A DNA stretch of 64,000 bases from Faecalibacterium prausnitzii (GCF_003324185.1 NZ_PXUP01000002.1:62001-126000); one strand, 5' to 3'. Positions 37,140-46,221 are shown, numbered from the stretch's first letter. Program-made: numbers and translations. Notes: generated by a model from the sequence alone, not told the origin.

Positions 37140-39818
37140 ATGGCAGCATCTCTCGGGCAGGAATTCTGCACCCTGCGTGATACTTACATTGAAAAGCAAT
37201 TCGGCCGCCTGAACGATATGCAGCGGCAGGCTGTGTTTACCACGGATGGCCCGCTGCTCATCCTTGCCGGTGCCGGCAGCGGTAAGACCACCGTGCTGGT
37301 CAACCGCATCGCCAACCTTATCCGGTTCGGCTCGGCGCACGGCTCCAAAGAAACGCCCCGCCCGGTGACCGAGGAGGACGTCAAGGCTCTGCGTACCGCC
37401 ATCATGACCGGCACCGATGCCCCCAGCTGGCTGGACGGGATGCTGCGCCAGAACGCGGTGCGCAGCTGGAACGTGATGGCCATTACCTTTACCAACAAGG
37501 CGGCAGGGGAGCTGAAAGAGCGTCTGCGCCGGATGCTGGGCGGCGAGGAAGGGGACGAAGTGTTCGCCTCCACCTTCCACTCGGCCTGTGTGCGCATTCT
37601 GCGCCGCTGGGCCGAAGAGATCGGCTACCCCCGCAGCTTTACCATCTATGATACAGACGATGCCCAGCGTGTAATGAAAACCGTATATAAAGAGCTGAGC
37701 ATCGATGATAAATTCCTGCCCATCAAGGCCGCCATCAACCAGATGAGCCGCTGGAAGGATCAGCTGGTCAGCCCGGAGCAGGCACTTGCAGACCACGCCA
37801 GAGACGTGAAGAGCGCCCAGACCGCCCGCATCTACGCAGCTTACGAGAAAAAGCTAAAAGAGGCCGGTGCGTTCGATTTTGACGACCTCATCTACCAGAC
37901 CGTGCAGCTGTTGGCTGAACACCCGGATGTACGGGAGTTCTACCAGAACAAGTACCGCTACCTGCTGGTGGACGAGTATCAGGATACCAGCGTGGCGCAG
38001 TTCCGTCTGGTCAGTCTGCTCACCGGGCCGGAGCGCAACATTTGCGTGGTGGGCGACGACGACCAGAGCATCTACCGCTTCCGCGGCGCTACCATTGAAA
38101 ATATCCTCAACTTTGAAAAGCTCTATCCCGGCACCAAGACCATCCGTCTGGAGCAGAACTACCGCTCCACCTCCAATATCCTCAACGCAGCCAACTGCGT
38201 CATCCAGCATAACACCGAGCGCAAGGGCAAGACCCTGTGGACGGACAACGGCGAGGGTGATAAGGTGCAGGTGTATACCGCCGAGAATGAGCAGGACGAA
38301 GCCAGCCATATCGCGGATGTCATCGGTCAGCACCTGAAGGAGGGCGGGCATCTGGCAGACCACGCCATTCTCTACCGTATGAACGCCCAGTCGGCTCCCA
38401 TCGAAAGCTACTTCACCCGCGCGGGCATCCCGCATAAGATCGTGGGCGGGCAGCGCTTCAACGACCGCAAGGAGGTCAAGGACATTCACTCCTATATGTC
38501 CATTGTGGCCAACCCCCGGGACGATGTGCGGCTGCGCCGTATCATCAACGAGCCTGCCCGCAAGATCGGTGCTACCACCGTGGATGTCATTGCAGACCTT
38601 GCCGGGCAGCAGGGCGTCAGTATGCTGGATGTCATCAGTCATGCCGACCAGTACGCTAAGCTCTCCCGCGCGGTGATGCCGCTGCTCAAGTTTTGGCAGA
38701 TCTACCAGCGTTTGCAGGATTCTCTTGCCACCCGCACACTGGACGAGTTTGCCTCCGATGTCATTGAACTGACCGGCTACAAGGCCATGCTGGAAGCAGA
38801 CGCCGCCAAGGGGCACGAGGATGCCGCCGACCGTCTGCAGAACTTGGGTCAGTTGGTGAACAACGTCAAAAACTACTGTGACCAACACGGCGAGGAAGCC
38901 ACGCTGGAGGGCTATCTGGAGGATATCGCCCTCATCAGCGATATCGACAGCTACAACGAAAGCAGCGATCAGGTGGTACTGATGACCATCCACTCTGCCA
39001 AGGGCTTGGAGTTCCCCTATGTGTTCCTCATCGGCATGGAGGAGGGCGTTTTCCCCAGCGAGATGAGCAAATACTCCGAAGCAGATCTGGAAGAGGAACG
39101 CCGTCTGGCTTACGTTGGCATCACCCGCGCCAAAAAGGAACTGTACATCTCCAACAGTGTCACCCGGATGCTGTACGGACGAACCCAACGCAACGAGCCC
39201 AGCCGCTTTCTGCGTGAGATCGAGCCGGAGTATATCGAGGAAACTCGCAGCCCGGTGCTGGAACAGCGTTCCCGCATGGGCGGCTGGGGCTCTGGTTACA
39301 GCGATACCGTGCCCGGTGGAGCATCCGGTTACTCCGGCCCCTCCGGTTACAGCCGCAGCAGCTACGGCGGCGGTTATGGCTCGGGTTACAGTTCGGGCAA
39401 CCGCAGCGGCTACCTGAATCGGGAATATAACGCCGGTGAAAGCCGTGGTTTCGGCTCCTCTTACGGCGGAAGAAGCACATCTTCCACCGGCTTTGGCAGC
39501 CACTATGGCAACAGCTCCACCCAGCCGACCACAAGAAGCGGCGGATTTGGCTCCGCATATTCCGGCGGAAATGCGACAAAAAATACTGTAAAGCAAACAG
39601 CCTTTACGGTAAATTCTGCCGTAAAACCGGCGGCTTCCGGTTCAAAGCACTATGAGCCGGGCGACATCGTGGAGCACAAAGTGTTCGGCCGCGGCACGGT
39701 GCTGAAAGTAAAGCCCGCTGCCGGGGATCAGATCGTAGAGATCAACTTTGAAAAAGTTGGCATCAAGAAAACGATGGCCAATTTTGCGCCCCTGACCAAG
39801 ATTACGGAGGAAGAATGA
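37140..39818 (+). CDS. pcrA: ATP-dependent 3'-5' DNA helicase PcrA/UvrD with a Tyr/Gly/Ser-rich insert
   Basis: SF1A helicase for repair and removal of RNA polymerase or RecA from DNA, 892 residues, longer than Bacillus PcrA. Walker A 'AGAGSGKT' lies at 43-50. Walker B 'VDEYQDTS', the 'GDDDQSIYRFRGA' motif, 'LEQNYRSTSNI' and the closing 'LAYVGITRAKKEL' are intact. A low-complexity stretch fills residues about 714-815, with repeated GYS, SGY and SSY units (11 Tyr, several Arg and Phe-Gly). The end is the Tudor-like domain ('GDIVEHKVFGRGTVLKV') that binds RNA polymerase in PcrA. A short insert (about 60-95) follows motif Ia. It probably begins a transcript with thyX and tmk. Confidence 0.95.
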   Translation: MAASLGQEFCTLRDTYIEKQFGRLNDMQRQAVFTTDGPLLILAGAGSGKTTVLVNRIANLIRFGSAHGSKETPRPVTEEDVKALRTAIMTGTDAPSWLDGMLRQNAVRSWNVMAITFTNKAAGELKERLRRMLGGEEGDEVFASTFHSACVRILRRWAEEIGYPRSFTIYDTDDAQRVMKTVYKELSIDDKFLPIKAAINQMSRWKDQLVSPEQALADHARDVKSAQTARIYAAYEKKLKEAGAFDFDDLIYQTVQLLAEHPDVREFYQNKYRYLLVDEYQDTSVAQFRLVSLLTGPERNICVVGDDDQSIYRFRGATIENILNFEKLYPGTKTIRLEQNYRSTSNILNAANCVIQHNTERKGKTLWTDNGEGDKVQVYTAENEQDEASHIADVIGQHLKEGGHLADHAILYRMNAQSAPIESYFTRAGIPHKIVGGQRFNDRKEVKDIHSYMSIVANPRDDVRLRRIINEPARKIGATTVDVIADLAGQQGVSMLDVISHADQYAKLSRAVMPLLKFWQIYQRLQDSLATRTLDEFASDVIELTGYKAMLEADAAKGHEDAADRLQNLGQLVNNVKNYCDQHGEEATLEGYLEDIALISDIDSYNESSDQVVLMTIHSAKGLEFPYVFLIGMEEGVFPSEMSKYSEADLEEERRLAYVGITRAKKELYISNSVTRMLYGRTQRNEPSRFLREIEPEYIEETRSPVLEQRSRMGGWGSGYSDTVPGGASGYSGPSGYSRSSYGGGYGSGYSSGNRSGYLNREYNAGESRGFGSSYGGRSTSSTGFGSHYGNSSTQPTTRSGGFGSAYSGGNATKNTVKQTAFTVNSAVKPAASGSKHYEPGDIVEHKVFGRGTVLKVKPAAGDQIVEINFEKVGIKKTMANFAPLTKITEEE

Positions 39819-39822
39819 CCCT

Positions 39823-40602
39823 ATGATGACTGTTCGTTTGATCGCCCACACCCCGGAACCGGAAAAGGTGGTGGCGGCTGCCGCAAAGCTCTGCTATTCC
39901 GACGCCCACATCACTGACCTTCTGGACGGTCTGGACGAGGAAAAAACTGCAAAATTCCTGACCATGCTCAGCGACCTTGGCCATGCCAGTCCCATCGAGC
40001 ACGCCAGCTTTACCTTTGGCATCGAGGGGGTCAGCCGCACTCTGCTTGCCCAGATCACCCGGCACCGCATCGCATCCTTCAGCGTGCAGAGCCAGCGCTA
40101 TGTGCGTCTGGATGATTTTCGCTATGTGACGCCCCCGGAGATCGAGGCTATCCCGGAAGCAAAGGCGGCTTTCCTTGCCAGCATGGAGGAGGACGCCCAG
40201 CGTTATCTCGACCTTGCCCACAAGCTGGAGGAGGGGCACACCGCCCGCCTGATGGCTGAGGGAATGCCGGAAAAGCAGGCACGCGCCAAGGCTTCTAAAC
40301 AGGCCAACGAGGACGCCCGCTTTGTGTTGCCCAACGCCTGCGAGACCAAAATGGTGGTCACCATGAACGCCCGCAGCCTGATGAACTTCTTCCAGCTGCG
40401 CTGCTGCAACCGCGCCCAGTGGGAGATCCGGGAACTGGCTGAAAAGATGTTCACGCTGGTGTACCCGGTGGCACCCCATATCTTTGCCAAGGCCGGCCCC
40501 GCCTGCCTGTGCGGCCCCTGCCCGGAGGGCAAGATGTGCTGCGGTAAGACCGCTGAGGTGCGCGCAAAATATGCCGCCATTAAAGAAGGTGCCGTCGTAT
40601 GA
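39823..40602 (+). CDS. thyX: Flavin-dependent thymidylate synthase
   Basis: Makes dTMP from dUMP using FAD, NADPH and methylene-tetrahydrofolate, 259 residues. The signature RHRxxS reads 'RHRIASFSVQSQRY'. A Cys-rich C-terminus (CLCGPCPEGKMCCGK) is extra relative to the crystal-structure enzymes but usual in Clostridia, and could bind a metal. ATG 39823 lies 12 bases after GGAGG in the end of pcrA (ATG 39826 is an alternative). It overlaps tmk by four bases, pairing dTMP synthesis with its phosphorylation. Confidence 0.96.
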   Translation: MMTVRLIAHTPEPEKVVAAAAKLCYSDAHITDLLDGLDEEKTAKFLTMLSDLGHASPIEHASFTFGIEGVSRTLLAQITRHRIASFSVQSQRYVRLDDFRYVTPPEIEAIPEAKAAFLASMEEDAQRYLDLAHKLEEGHTARLMAEGMPEKQARAKASKQANEDARFVLPNACETKMVVTMNARSLMNFFQLRCCNRAQWEIRELAEKMFTLVYPVAPHIFAKAGPACLCGPCPEGKMCCGKTAEVRAKYAAIKEGAVV

Positions 40603-41270
40603 GCAAGGGAAAACTGATCGTGCTGGAAGGGCTGGACGGAAGCGGCAAAGCCACACAGGCAAAGCTCTTGTCAGAGCACCTTGCCGCGCAGGGCGTGCCG
40701 GTGCAGAAGATCACCTTTCCGGATTATGCCAGCGATTCCAGTGCGCTGGTCAAGATGTATCTGGCAGGGCAGTTCGGCCAGCACCCGGACGATGTAAACG
40801 CCTACGCGGCTTCCAGCTTTTACGCGGTGGACCGCTATGCCAGCTATAAAACCAGCTGGGGCAGCTTTTACGAGCAGGGCGGTGTGATCATCGCCGACCG
40901 CTACACCACCTCCAACGCGGTGCACCAGTGCTCGAAGCTTCCGCAGGAGCAGTGGGAGGAATATCTGCACTGGCTGTTTGATTACGAGTTCCGTCTGCTG
41001 GGACTGCCCGCACCGGACAGGGTCATCTATTTGCAGGTAGACCCGGCGGTCAGCCAGCGGCTGATGACCCAGCGCTACCACGGCGACGAGAGCAAAAAGG
41101 ACGTGCACGAAAAGGATACGGCTTATCTGGCGCGCAGCCGCGCTGCTGCCGAGTTCTGCGCCCGGCATCTTGGCTGGGATACCGTGCACTGCACCAGCGG
41201 GGACGCCATGCGCAGCATTGAAGATATCCAGCAAGAGGTACAGCAGCTTGCTCGGAAAACACTGGGCTGA
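40599..41270 (+). CDS. tmk: Thymidylate kinase
   Basis: Phosphorylates dTMP to dTDP, 223 residues. The P-loop is 'EGLDGSGKATQ', the dTMP-binding stretch includes 'DRYTTSNAVHQ', and a LID region with basic residues follows. It is somewhat longer than typical (about 205-215). The ATGA overlap with thyX, with AAGGTG upstream, shows translational coupling. This places the two last steps to dTDP on one message behind pcrA. Confidence 0.93.
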   Translation: MSKGKLIVLEGLDGSGKATQAKLLSEHLAAQGVPVQKITFPDYASDSSALVKMYLAGQFGQHPDDVNAYAASSFYAVDRYASYKTSWGSFYEQGGVIIADRYTTSNAVHQCSKLPQEQWEEYLHWLFDYEFRLLGLPAPDRVIYLQVDPAVSQRLMTQRYHGDESKKDVHEKDTAYLARSRAAAEFCARHLGWDTVHCTSGDAMRSIEDIQQEVQQLARKTLG

Positions 41271-41305
41271 ACGATAAAATATGATAAGAGGGGGCATCCT
41301 GAACG

Positions 41306-42118
41306 ATGTATCGTCTGATGCAGCCGTCCGATGAGGCGGCAGTGCTGGCTTTGTGGCAGAGCCAGCATCATGATACCGAAGATTTTGCAAAAATGGTACT
41401 GGAACGCTTTGCCGGTATGCAGAACATTTATGTGGCCGATGAAAACGACGCCATCGTGGCGGCTGCGCTGGCTGTGCCGGTCACCCTGCAGGGGCGCACG
41501 GGCAATTACCTGTGCCTGTGCGGCGAGGGCAGTCTGCTGCTGGCGGGTCTGCTGGATACCCTGTGCGCCCACCAAAAGCTGCGGGGCGCAGGCTTTACCG
41601 TGACAGTCCCGGCAGATGCAGCACAGGCTGCTTTGCTGCAGGATAAAGGCTTTGCAAAGGCTTTTGCCCTGCGTTGTCTGCCCCGCGAGGTGAGCCGCAA
41701 CCTGTGGAGCCAGGCGGAATTTGACACGGTAACGGCCAAAAAGCTGTGCGAGCTGCGGGAACAGTTCTGGAAGGATACCGTGCAGCTGAGCCCGGAACGC
41801 ATGGCGGTGGTGTTGCAGGAGCTGTACGCCCGGGGCGCTACCATCGTGTCCAACGAACATGGCTACGGCATCTACTTCCGCAAGGAGGATACCCTGTATT
41901 TTGTGGAGATGATGGCCGACAGCGACCGCGCCGCCGAGATCCTGATGGAAGCCGCCCGCGAGAAGGAAGTCATCGTGGAAAAGGCGGTCATCACGGTAGG
42001 CGCTGCCCAGCCGCTGTTTCTGGGCGAGGGCACCCGGCAGGAATACGGCATGATCCGCTTTGACGCAGAGCCTTTTGACGTAAGCGAAAGCTATCTGCGT
42101 CTGATGCTGGAAAACTGA
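41306..42118 (+). CDS. GNAT-like acetyltransferase family protein (two-domain)
   Basis: A 270-residue cytosolic protein that begins like a GNAT enzyme ('YRLMQPSDEAAVLALW'), has 'ENDAIVAAALAVPV' as a core strand and then a second half related to the sterol-carrier/Eis-type fold. The canonical acetyl-CoA loop (Q/RxxGxG/A) is degenerate, so activity is uncertain. GAGGGGG lies 11 bases before ATG 41306. It sits between tmk and mltG with short gaps, and may be co-transcribed. No specific function can be given. Confidence 0.65.
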   Translation: MYRLMQPSDEAAVLALWQSQHHDTEDFAKMVLERFAGMQNIYVADENDAIVAAALAVPVTLQGRTGNYLCLCGEGSLLLAGLLDTLCAHQKLRGAGFTVTVPADAAQAALLQDKGFAKAFALRCLPREVSRNLWSQAEFDTVTAKKLCELREQFWKDTVQLSPERMAVVLQELYARGATIVSNEHGYGIYFRKEDTLYFVEMMADSDRAAEILMEAAREKEVIVEKAVITVGAAQPLFLGEGTRQEYGMIRFDAEPFDVSESYLRLMLEN

Positions 42119-42134
42119 AAAAAGGAAGGTGCGT

Positions 42135-43277
42135 ATGGCACACAACGATACACACGCAGCCCGCAAAAAGGGCGGCGCAGGCAAAATTCTGCTGGTAGTG
42201 CTTCTGCTGCTTCTTCTGGCAGTAGGTGCAGCGGTGCACTTTGCCTACAATGAGATCCACGGCAATGGTGCACCCGGCAGCACAGAGGTGACTGTAAGCA
42301 TCCCGCAGGGCAGCGGCGTAGCGGCGATCGCCAACAAGCTCAAGGATGCAGGCGTCATCCGCTCTGCCTACCTGTTTCGCTGGTATGTGGGACAAAAGGG
42401 CGCTGCCGCAAAGCTGCAGTACGGCGATTTTGTCTTGCAGACCAGTGCGATTTCCTACGACGCGATCATTGCCACCCTTTCCCAGTACGCCAAGGCAGAA
42501 ACGGTGCGGGTGACCATCCCGGAGGGCACCACGGCCATTGCCATCGCCCAAAAGATGGAATCCGCCGGTCTGTGCACCGCCGAGGAGTTTTTGAAGGAAG
42601 CCAACGAGGGCGATTTCAGCGCTTATACCTTCTGGCAGTATGTCCCGGAGGATAAGGATGCCCCGAACCGCTTTATGAAGTGCGAGGGCTATCTTTTCCC
42701 GGAGACCTACGAGTTTTTGAAGGACGATACGGTGCACAACTATGTGGCTACCTTCTACGCCCAGTTCGATGCACAATTTACCAAGGAAATGTACGCAGCG
42801 CTCAAAAAGCAGGACATGACCCTGCCGGAGCTGGTCACCCTTGCCTCCTTTGTGCAGGAGGAAGCGGGCAACAGTCAGGACTCCAACGTGGCGCAGGTGT
42901 TTCGCAACCGTCTGGCGGAGGGCTCGCCCTATCCCCGGCTGCAAAGCAACACCTCCAGCCATATCCAGAGCGACGCCGACAACAACTATCTCTGGAACTG
43001 GGTCGCACCCTACTACGGCGGTTGGGACGATATCCCGGAAAATATCCTTGCAGCCTACGACACTTACAGCTGCACCGGTCTGCCCGCTGGCCCCATCTCA
43101 AACCCCGGCCTTGCCGCTATCAAGGCGGCATTGGAGCCGCAGTCCGATGAGGAAGCCAAGGACGCTTACTTCTTTGTGACCGACCTCAAGGGCAATTACT
43201 ACTACGCCCACACGCTGGCAGAGCACAATGCCAACTGCAAAACTGCCGCAGCTGTGAACAAAAGCCTGAAAAACTAA
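42135..43277 (+). CDS. mltG: Endolytic murein transglycosylase
   Basis: Membrane-anchored enzyme that cuts nascent glycan strands, 380 residues. A single N-terminal membrane helix (about 20-40) has a cytoplasmic Lys/Arg-rich tail. A LysM-like region follows ('VTVSIPQGSGVAAIANKL'), and then the YceG domain with 'CEGYLFPETYEF' and the catalytic Glu in 'LASFVQEEAG'. The start at ATG 42135 follows AAGGAAGG. Its neighbour is a U32-family gene, the order seen around yrrL-yrrN-yrrO in Bacillus. Confidence 0.94.
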   Translation: MAHNDTHAARKKGGAGKILLVVLLLLLLAVGAAVHFAYNEIHGNGAPGSTEVTVSIPQGSGVAAIANKLKDAGVIRSAYLFRWYVGQKGAAAKLQYGDFVLQTSAISYDAIIATLSQYAKAETVRVTIPEGTTAIAIAQKMESAGLCTAEEFLKEANEGDFSAYTFWQYVPEDKDAPNRFMKCEGYLFPETYEFLKDDTVHNYVATFYAQFDAQFTKEMYAALKKQDMTLPELVTLASFVQEEAGNSQDSNVAQVFRNRLAEGSPYPRLQSNTSSHIQSDADNNYLWNWVAPYYGGWDDIPENILAAYDTYSCTGLPAGPISNPGLAAIKAALEPQSDEEAKDAYFFVTDLKGNYYYAHTLAEHNANCKTAAAVNKSLKN

Positions 43278-43284
43278 GGAAAGG

Positions 43285-43314
43285 CCGCTGCACAAAAAAC
43301 ACGGTGCAGCGGCT
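43285..43314 (+). terminator. Possible terminator after mltG
   Basis: GCCGCTGCAC (43285-43294) pairs with GTGCAGCGGC (43305-43314). The following T-run is poor (TCATTT), so partial readthrough into the U32 gene is likely. Confidence 0.5.
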
Positions 43315-43358
43315 CATTTCCAGTTAAAAACTGTGATACATAAGAGAGGAACCTACAA

Positions 43359-44582
43359 ATGTTACAGATCCCGGAACTGCTTGCCCCGGCGGGCGATGCG
43401 GAACGTCTGCGTTATGCCATCAACTACGGTGCCGATGCTGTTTACTGCGGTCTGCCGGAGTTTGGCATGCGCTCTGCCCCGGCTAATTTCACCCCGGAGC
43501 AGCTGGCGGAAAGCGTCATCTACGCCCACGCCCGTGGTCGCAAGGTCTACTTGACCATGAACACCTTGCCCACCAACGAGGAGGCCGACCGCCTGCCGGA
43601 GGCCATCAAGGAAGCCGCCAAGGCCGGTGTGGATGCCTTTATCGTGGCAGACCTTGGTGTGCTGGACGCCTGCAAGACCTTTGCCCCGGACATTGACGTG
43701 CATCTTTCCACCCAGACCGGCATCACCAACTGGGCAGCCGCCCGCGCCGCCTACAAAATGGGCGCAAAGCGGGTGGTGCTGGCCCGGGAGATGACCTTGC
43801 AGGATATTGCCATCCTGCGCGATAAGACCCCGCCGGAGCTGGAGATCGAAGCCTTTGTGCACGGTGCTATGTGCATGAGCGTGTCCGGCCGGTGTCTGCT
43901 GTCCAACTATATGGCCGGGCGCGACGCCAACCGCGGCCAGTGCGCCCAGCCCTGCCGCTGGAAGTATTACCTGAGCGAGGAGACCCGCCCCGGCCAGCTG
44001 TACGAGATCGGTGAAAACGAGAACGGCAGTTATATCCTTAACGCCAACGATATGTGCACCGCGCCCTTCATCGACTTGATCTGCAAGGCGGGTGTGGACA
44101 GCCTGAAGATCGAAGGCCGTGCCAAGACCTTCTACTATGTGGCCAGTGTTACCGCTGCCTACCGCAAGGCACTGGACGCCTATCTGGCCGACCCGACAAA
44201 CGATAACTTTGAACTGCCGCCGGAGGTGTACGCAGAGCTTACCCGCACCAGCCACCGGCACTACTCTCCTGGCTTCTATTTCGGCCGCGAACAGGCCAAA
44301 CAGGCCACCGACAGCGCCACCTACATCCGCGAGTGGGAGTTCGTGGGCACGGTGGACAGCTGGGAAAACGGCATCGCCCACTGCCAGCAGCGCGGCAAAT
44401 GGAGCCTTGGGGATACGCTGGAGGCGCTGTGCCCGGACGGACGCAGCATCCCGCTTACCCCGGAATGGATCGAGAACGAAGCAGGGGAGCGGGTGGAAAG
44501 TACGCCTCACGCCATGGAAAAATACACTATGCCCACCCCGGAACTGCCGCCCATGAGCCTGCTGCGCCGGAAAACGGTGTAA
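43359..44582 (+). CDS. U32 peptidase-family protein, probable tRNA uridine hydroxylation factor (TrhP-like)
   Basis: A cytosolic TIM-barrel protein of 407 residues. The U32 signature is 'EAFVHGAMCMSVSGRCLLS', followed by 'NRGQCAQPCRWKY'. These Cys residues bind an iron-sulfur cluster in the family. Members of this length next to mltG (Bacillus YrrO, E. coli YegQ/TrhP) act in prephenate-dependent 5-hydroxylation of tRNA wobble uridine and not as collagenases. The C-terminal small barrel domain is present. AGAGAGG lies about 12 bases before ATG 43359. The TrhP function is transferred from family knowledge. Confidence 0.88.
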   Translation: MLQIPELLAPAGDAERLRYAINYGADAVYCGLPEFGMRSAPANFTPEQLAESVIYAHARGRKVYLTMNTLPTNEEADRLPEAIKEAAKAGVDAFIVADLGVLDACKTFAPDIDVHLSTQTGITNWAAARAAYKMGAKRVVLAREMTLQDIAILRDKTPPELEIEAFVHGAMCMSVSGRCLLSNYMAGRDANRGQCAQPCRWKYYLSEETRPGQLYEIGENENGSYILNANDMCTAPFIDLICKAGVDSLKIEGRAKTFYYVASVTAAYRKALDAYLADPTNDNFELPPEVYAELTRTSHRHYSPGFYFGREQAKQATDSATYIREWEFVGTVDSWENGIAHCQQRGKWSLGDTLEALCPDGRSIPLTPEWIENEAGERVESTPHAMEKYTMPTPELPPMSLLRRKTV

Positions 44583-44610
44583 CAGCGTGACAAAAAGGAA
44601 GGAAACCGCC

Positions 44611-45366
44611 GTGAAGTATAGTAATACTTCTGGCCGCTACGCCCTTCTGGACGAGCTGCGTGGGCTGGATCTGGTCAGTATGATGCTCTATCACGGCTGC
44701 TGGGATCTGGTCAATCTCTTCGGCATTCAGGCCGACTGGTATTATGGTCTGCCCGGGCATCTGTGGCAGCAGAGCATCTGTTGGGTGTTTATTCTGTTGT
44801 CCGGCTTCTGTGTGCAACTGGGGCATCATACCTTGCGCCGGGGCGCACAGGTGTTCGGGGCAGGGGCGCTGGTCACAGCGGTCACGCTGCTTTTTATGCC
44901 GGAGGACAGGGTCGTTTTTGGTGTGCTGACCCTGCTGGGCAGCGCCATGCTGCTGACCGGCCTTTTGGAAAAGCCGCTGCGGCGCATTCCACCCGCAGCA
45001 GGGTTTGCTATCTCCGCAGTGCTGTTCGCCCTTACCCGCAATGTTTCGGCAGGCTATCTGGGTTTTGGCAGTCTGCGCCTCTGGCTGCCGCAGACACTAT
45101 ATGTAAATTACGCTACTGCGTACTTTGGCTTTTATCCGTTGTGGTTCTATTCTACGGATTATTTTGCCCTTCTGCCGTGGCTGTTTCTGTTCTGGGCAGG
45201 GTACTTTCTCTGCGGCATTGTAGGGCGGCAGCGCATGGAGCCCTTGCGCCGCTCGGTCTGCCCGCCGCTTGGCTGGCTTGGGCGGCACTCGCTGCTGTTG
45301 TATCTGCTGCACCAGCCGGTCATCTACGGGGTGCTGTTGGTAGTTTTCCGCGTATTAGGCGGCTGA
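44611..45366 (+). CDS. Membrane protein of the heparan-alpha-glucosaminide N-acetyltransferase (DUF1624/YeiB) type
   Basis: An integral membrane protein of 251 residues with about seven helices. The opening 'RYALLDELRGLDLVSMML' and the His in 'YHGCWDL' match the HGSNAT catalytic domain, and 'GRHSLLLYLLHQPVIY' matches its end. The start is GTG 44611, chosen because AAGGAAGG lies eight bases upstream. GTG 44587 has no site. Such proteins acylate sugars across the membrane in eukaryotes. The bacterial substrate is unknown. It lies 28 bases after the U32 gene. Confidence 0.8.
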   Translation: MKYSNTSGRYALLDELRGLDLVSMMLYHGCWDLVNLFGIQADWYYGLPGHLWQQSICWVFILLSGFCVQLGHHTLRRGAQVFGAGALVTAVTLLFMPEDRVVFGVLTLLGSAMLLTGLLEKPLRRIPPAAGFAISAVLFALTRNVSAGYLGFGSLRLWLPQTLYVNYATAYFGFYPLWFYSTDYFALLPWLFLFWAGYFLCGIVGRQRMEPLRRSVCPPLGWLGRHSLLLYLLHQPVIYGVLLVVFRVLGG

Positions 45367-45433
45367 AATACACGCTTCATGCACTTTTGAGAAAGGCGGG
45401 ATTGTTGCACCGTGCAAACATTGCACGAACGTC

Positions 45434-45463
45434 TTGACAAGCAGGGCAGGGCTGTGGTATCCT
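45434..45463 (+). promoter_or_regulatory. Promoter of the flavodoxin gene
   Basis: TTGACA at 45434-45439, an 18-base spacer and TATCCT at 45458-45463. Confidence 0.65.
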
Positions 45464-45468
45464 GTTGA

Positions 45469-45520
45469 CGGTTAGAAAATACTAACCGCAAAATGCGTCA
45501 TGAAACACGGACGCATTTTT
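45469..45520 (+). promoter_or_regulatory. Two hairpins in the flavodoxin leader, the second terminator-like
   Basis: CGGTTAG/CTAACCG (45469-45475 with 45482-45488) lies at the expected transcript start. AAAATGCGTC/GACGCATTTT (45490-45499 with 45510-45519) follows, ending in a T-run. The second hairpin lies downstream of the promoter and 54 bases before the gene, so it could attenuate. The GGTTAG-N6-CTAACC element could also be a DNA operator. Confidence 0.5.
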
Positions 45521-45573
45521 ACAGAACATGAAGTTATTCTAAACTAACTACGCAGAGAAAGAGGTAGAGTTTT

Positions 45574-45996
45574 ATGAGCAAAGTAGCAATCGTATTTTGG
45601 AGCGCAACCGGCAACACCGAGACCATGGCAAGCTGCATCGCCGAGGGCGCAGGTGCCAACGGCACCATCGTGTCCTGCGCCGAGATGACCCCCGCAAAGC
45701 TGGCAGAGTTTGATGTGGTGGCCTTTGGCTGCCCGGCTATGGGTGCAGAGCAGCTGGAGGAGAGCGAGTTCGAGCCTATGTTTGCTGCGCTGGAAGGCTC
45801 TCTGAACGGCAAAAAGATCGCACTGTTCGGCTCCTACGGCTGGGGTGACGGTCAGTGGATGCGCGATTGGGCGCAGCGCGCACAGGACGACGGCGCACAG
45901 CTGTTCAGCGAGGAAGGCCTCATCTGCAACGAAACGCCCGATGATGATGTGCAGGCTGCCTGCCGTAAGCTGGGCGCAGATCTGGCTGCTTGGTAA
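45574..45996 (+). CDS. Flavodoxin
   Basis: A short-chain flavodoxin of 140 residues, an FMN electron carrier that replaces ferredoxin when iron is scarce. The phosphate-binding loop is 'WSATGNTETMA'. The flavin-stacking regions are 'GCPAMGAEQLEE' and 'FGSYGWGDGQWM'. AGAGGTAG lies about eight bases before ATG 45574. It has its own promoter and a leader with a terminator-like hairpin. The gene for a small DUF1540 protein follows after 57 bases. Confidence 0.93.
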   Translation: MSKVAIVFWSATGNTETMASCIAEGAGANGTIVSCAEMTPAKLAEFDVVAFGCPAMGAEQLEESEFEPMFAALEGSLNGKKIALFGSYGWGDGQWMRDWAQRAQDDGAQLFSEEGLICNETPDDDVQAACRKLGADLAAW

Positions 45997-46053
45997 AATC
46001 CATGTATAAACCCTTGCTCCACAGGGTAACCTATGGACAAAGAGGTGATAAGC

Positions 46054-46212
46054 ATGGAAAACATCGGCGTGACCTGTGATGTCTGCGCGTGCTGCCACAA
46101 TGTGGACGGCTGCAAATGTGATCTGCCGCAGATCAAGGTGACGGAGCAGTGCAGCTGCACCACCCAGCAGGTGGAGACCCCGCACTACTGCCAGAGCTAC
46201 GAAGAAAAGTAA
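46054..46212 (+). CDS. DUF1540-family Cys-rich small protein
   Basis: 52 codons from ATG 46054, with AAGAGGTG six bases upstream. The nine cysteines fall in a CDVCACC, DGCKC, CSC order typical of DUF1540, which is widespread in Clostridia and likely binds zinc. It has no known function. An upstream in-frame ATG at 46033 has no ribosome binding site. It lies behind the flavodoxin gene and before a strong terminator, so the two probably share a message. Confidence 0.8.
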   Translation: MENIGVTCDVCACCHNVDGCKCDLPQIKVTEQCSCTTQQVETPHYCQSYEEK

Positions 46213-46221
46213 GTTCCTACC

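Noticed and set aside
45493-45531. 12-codon ORF inside the flavodoxin leader as a leader peptide
   Set aside because: No ribosome binding site, and the start codon lies inside the hairpin arm.
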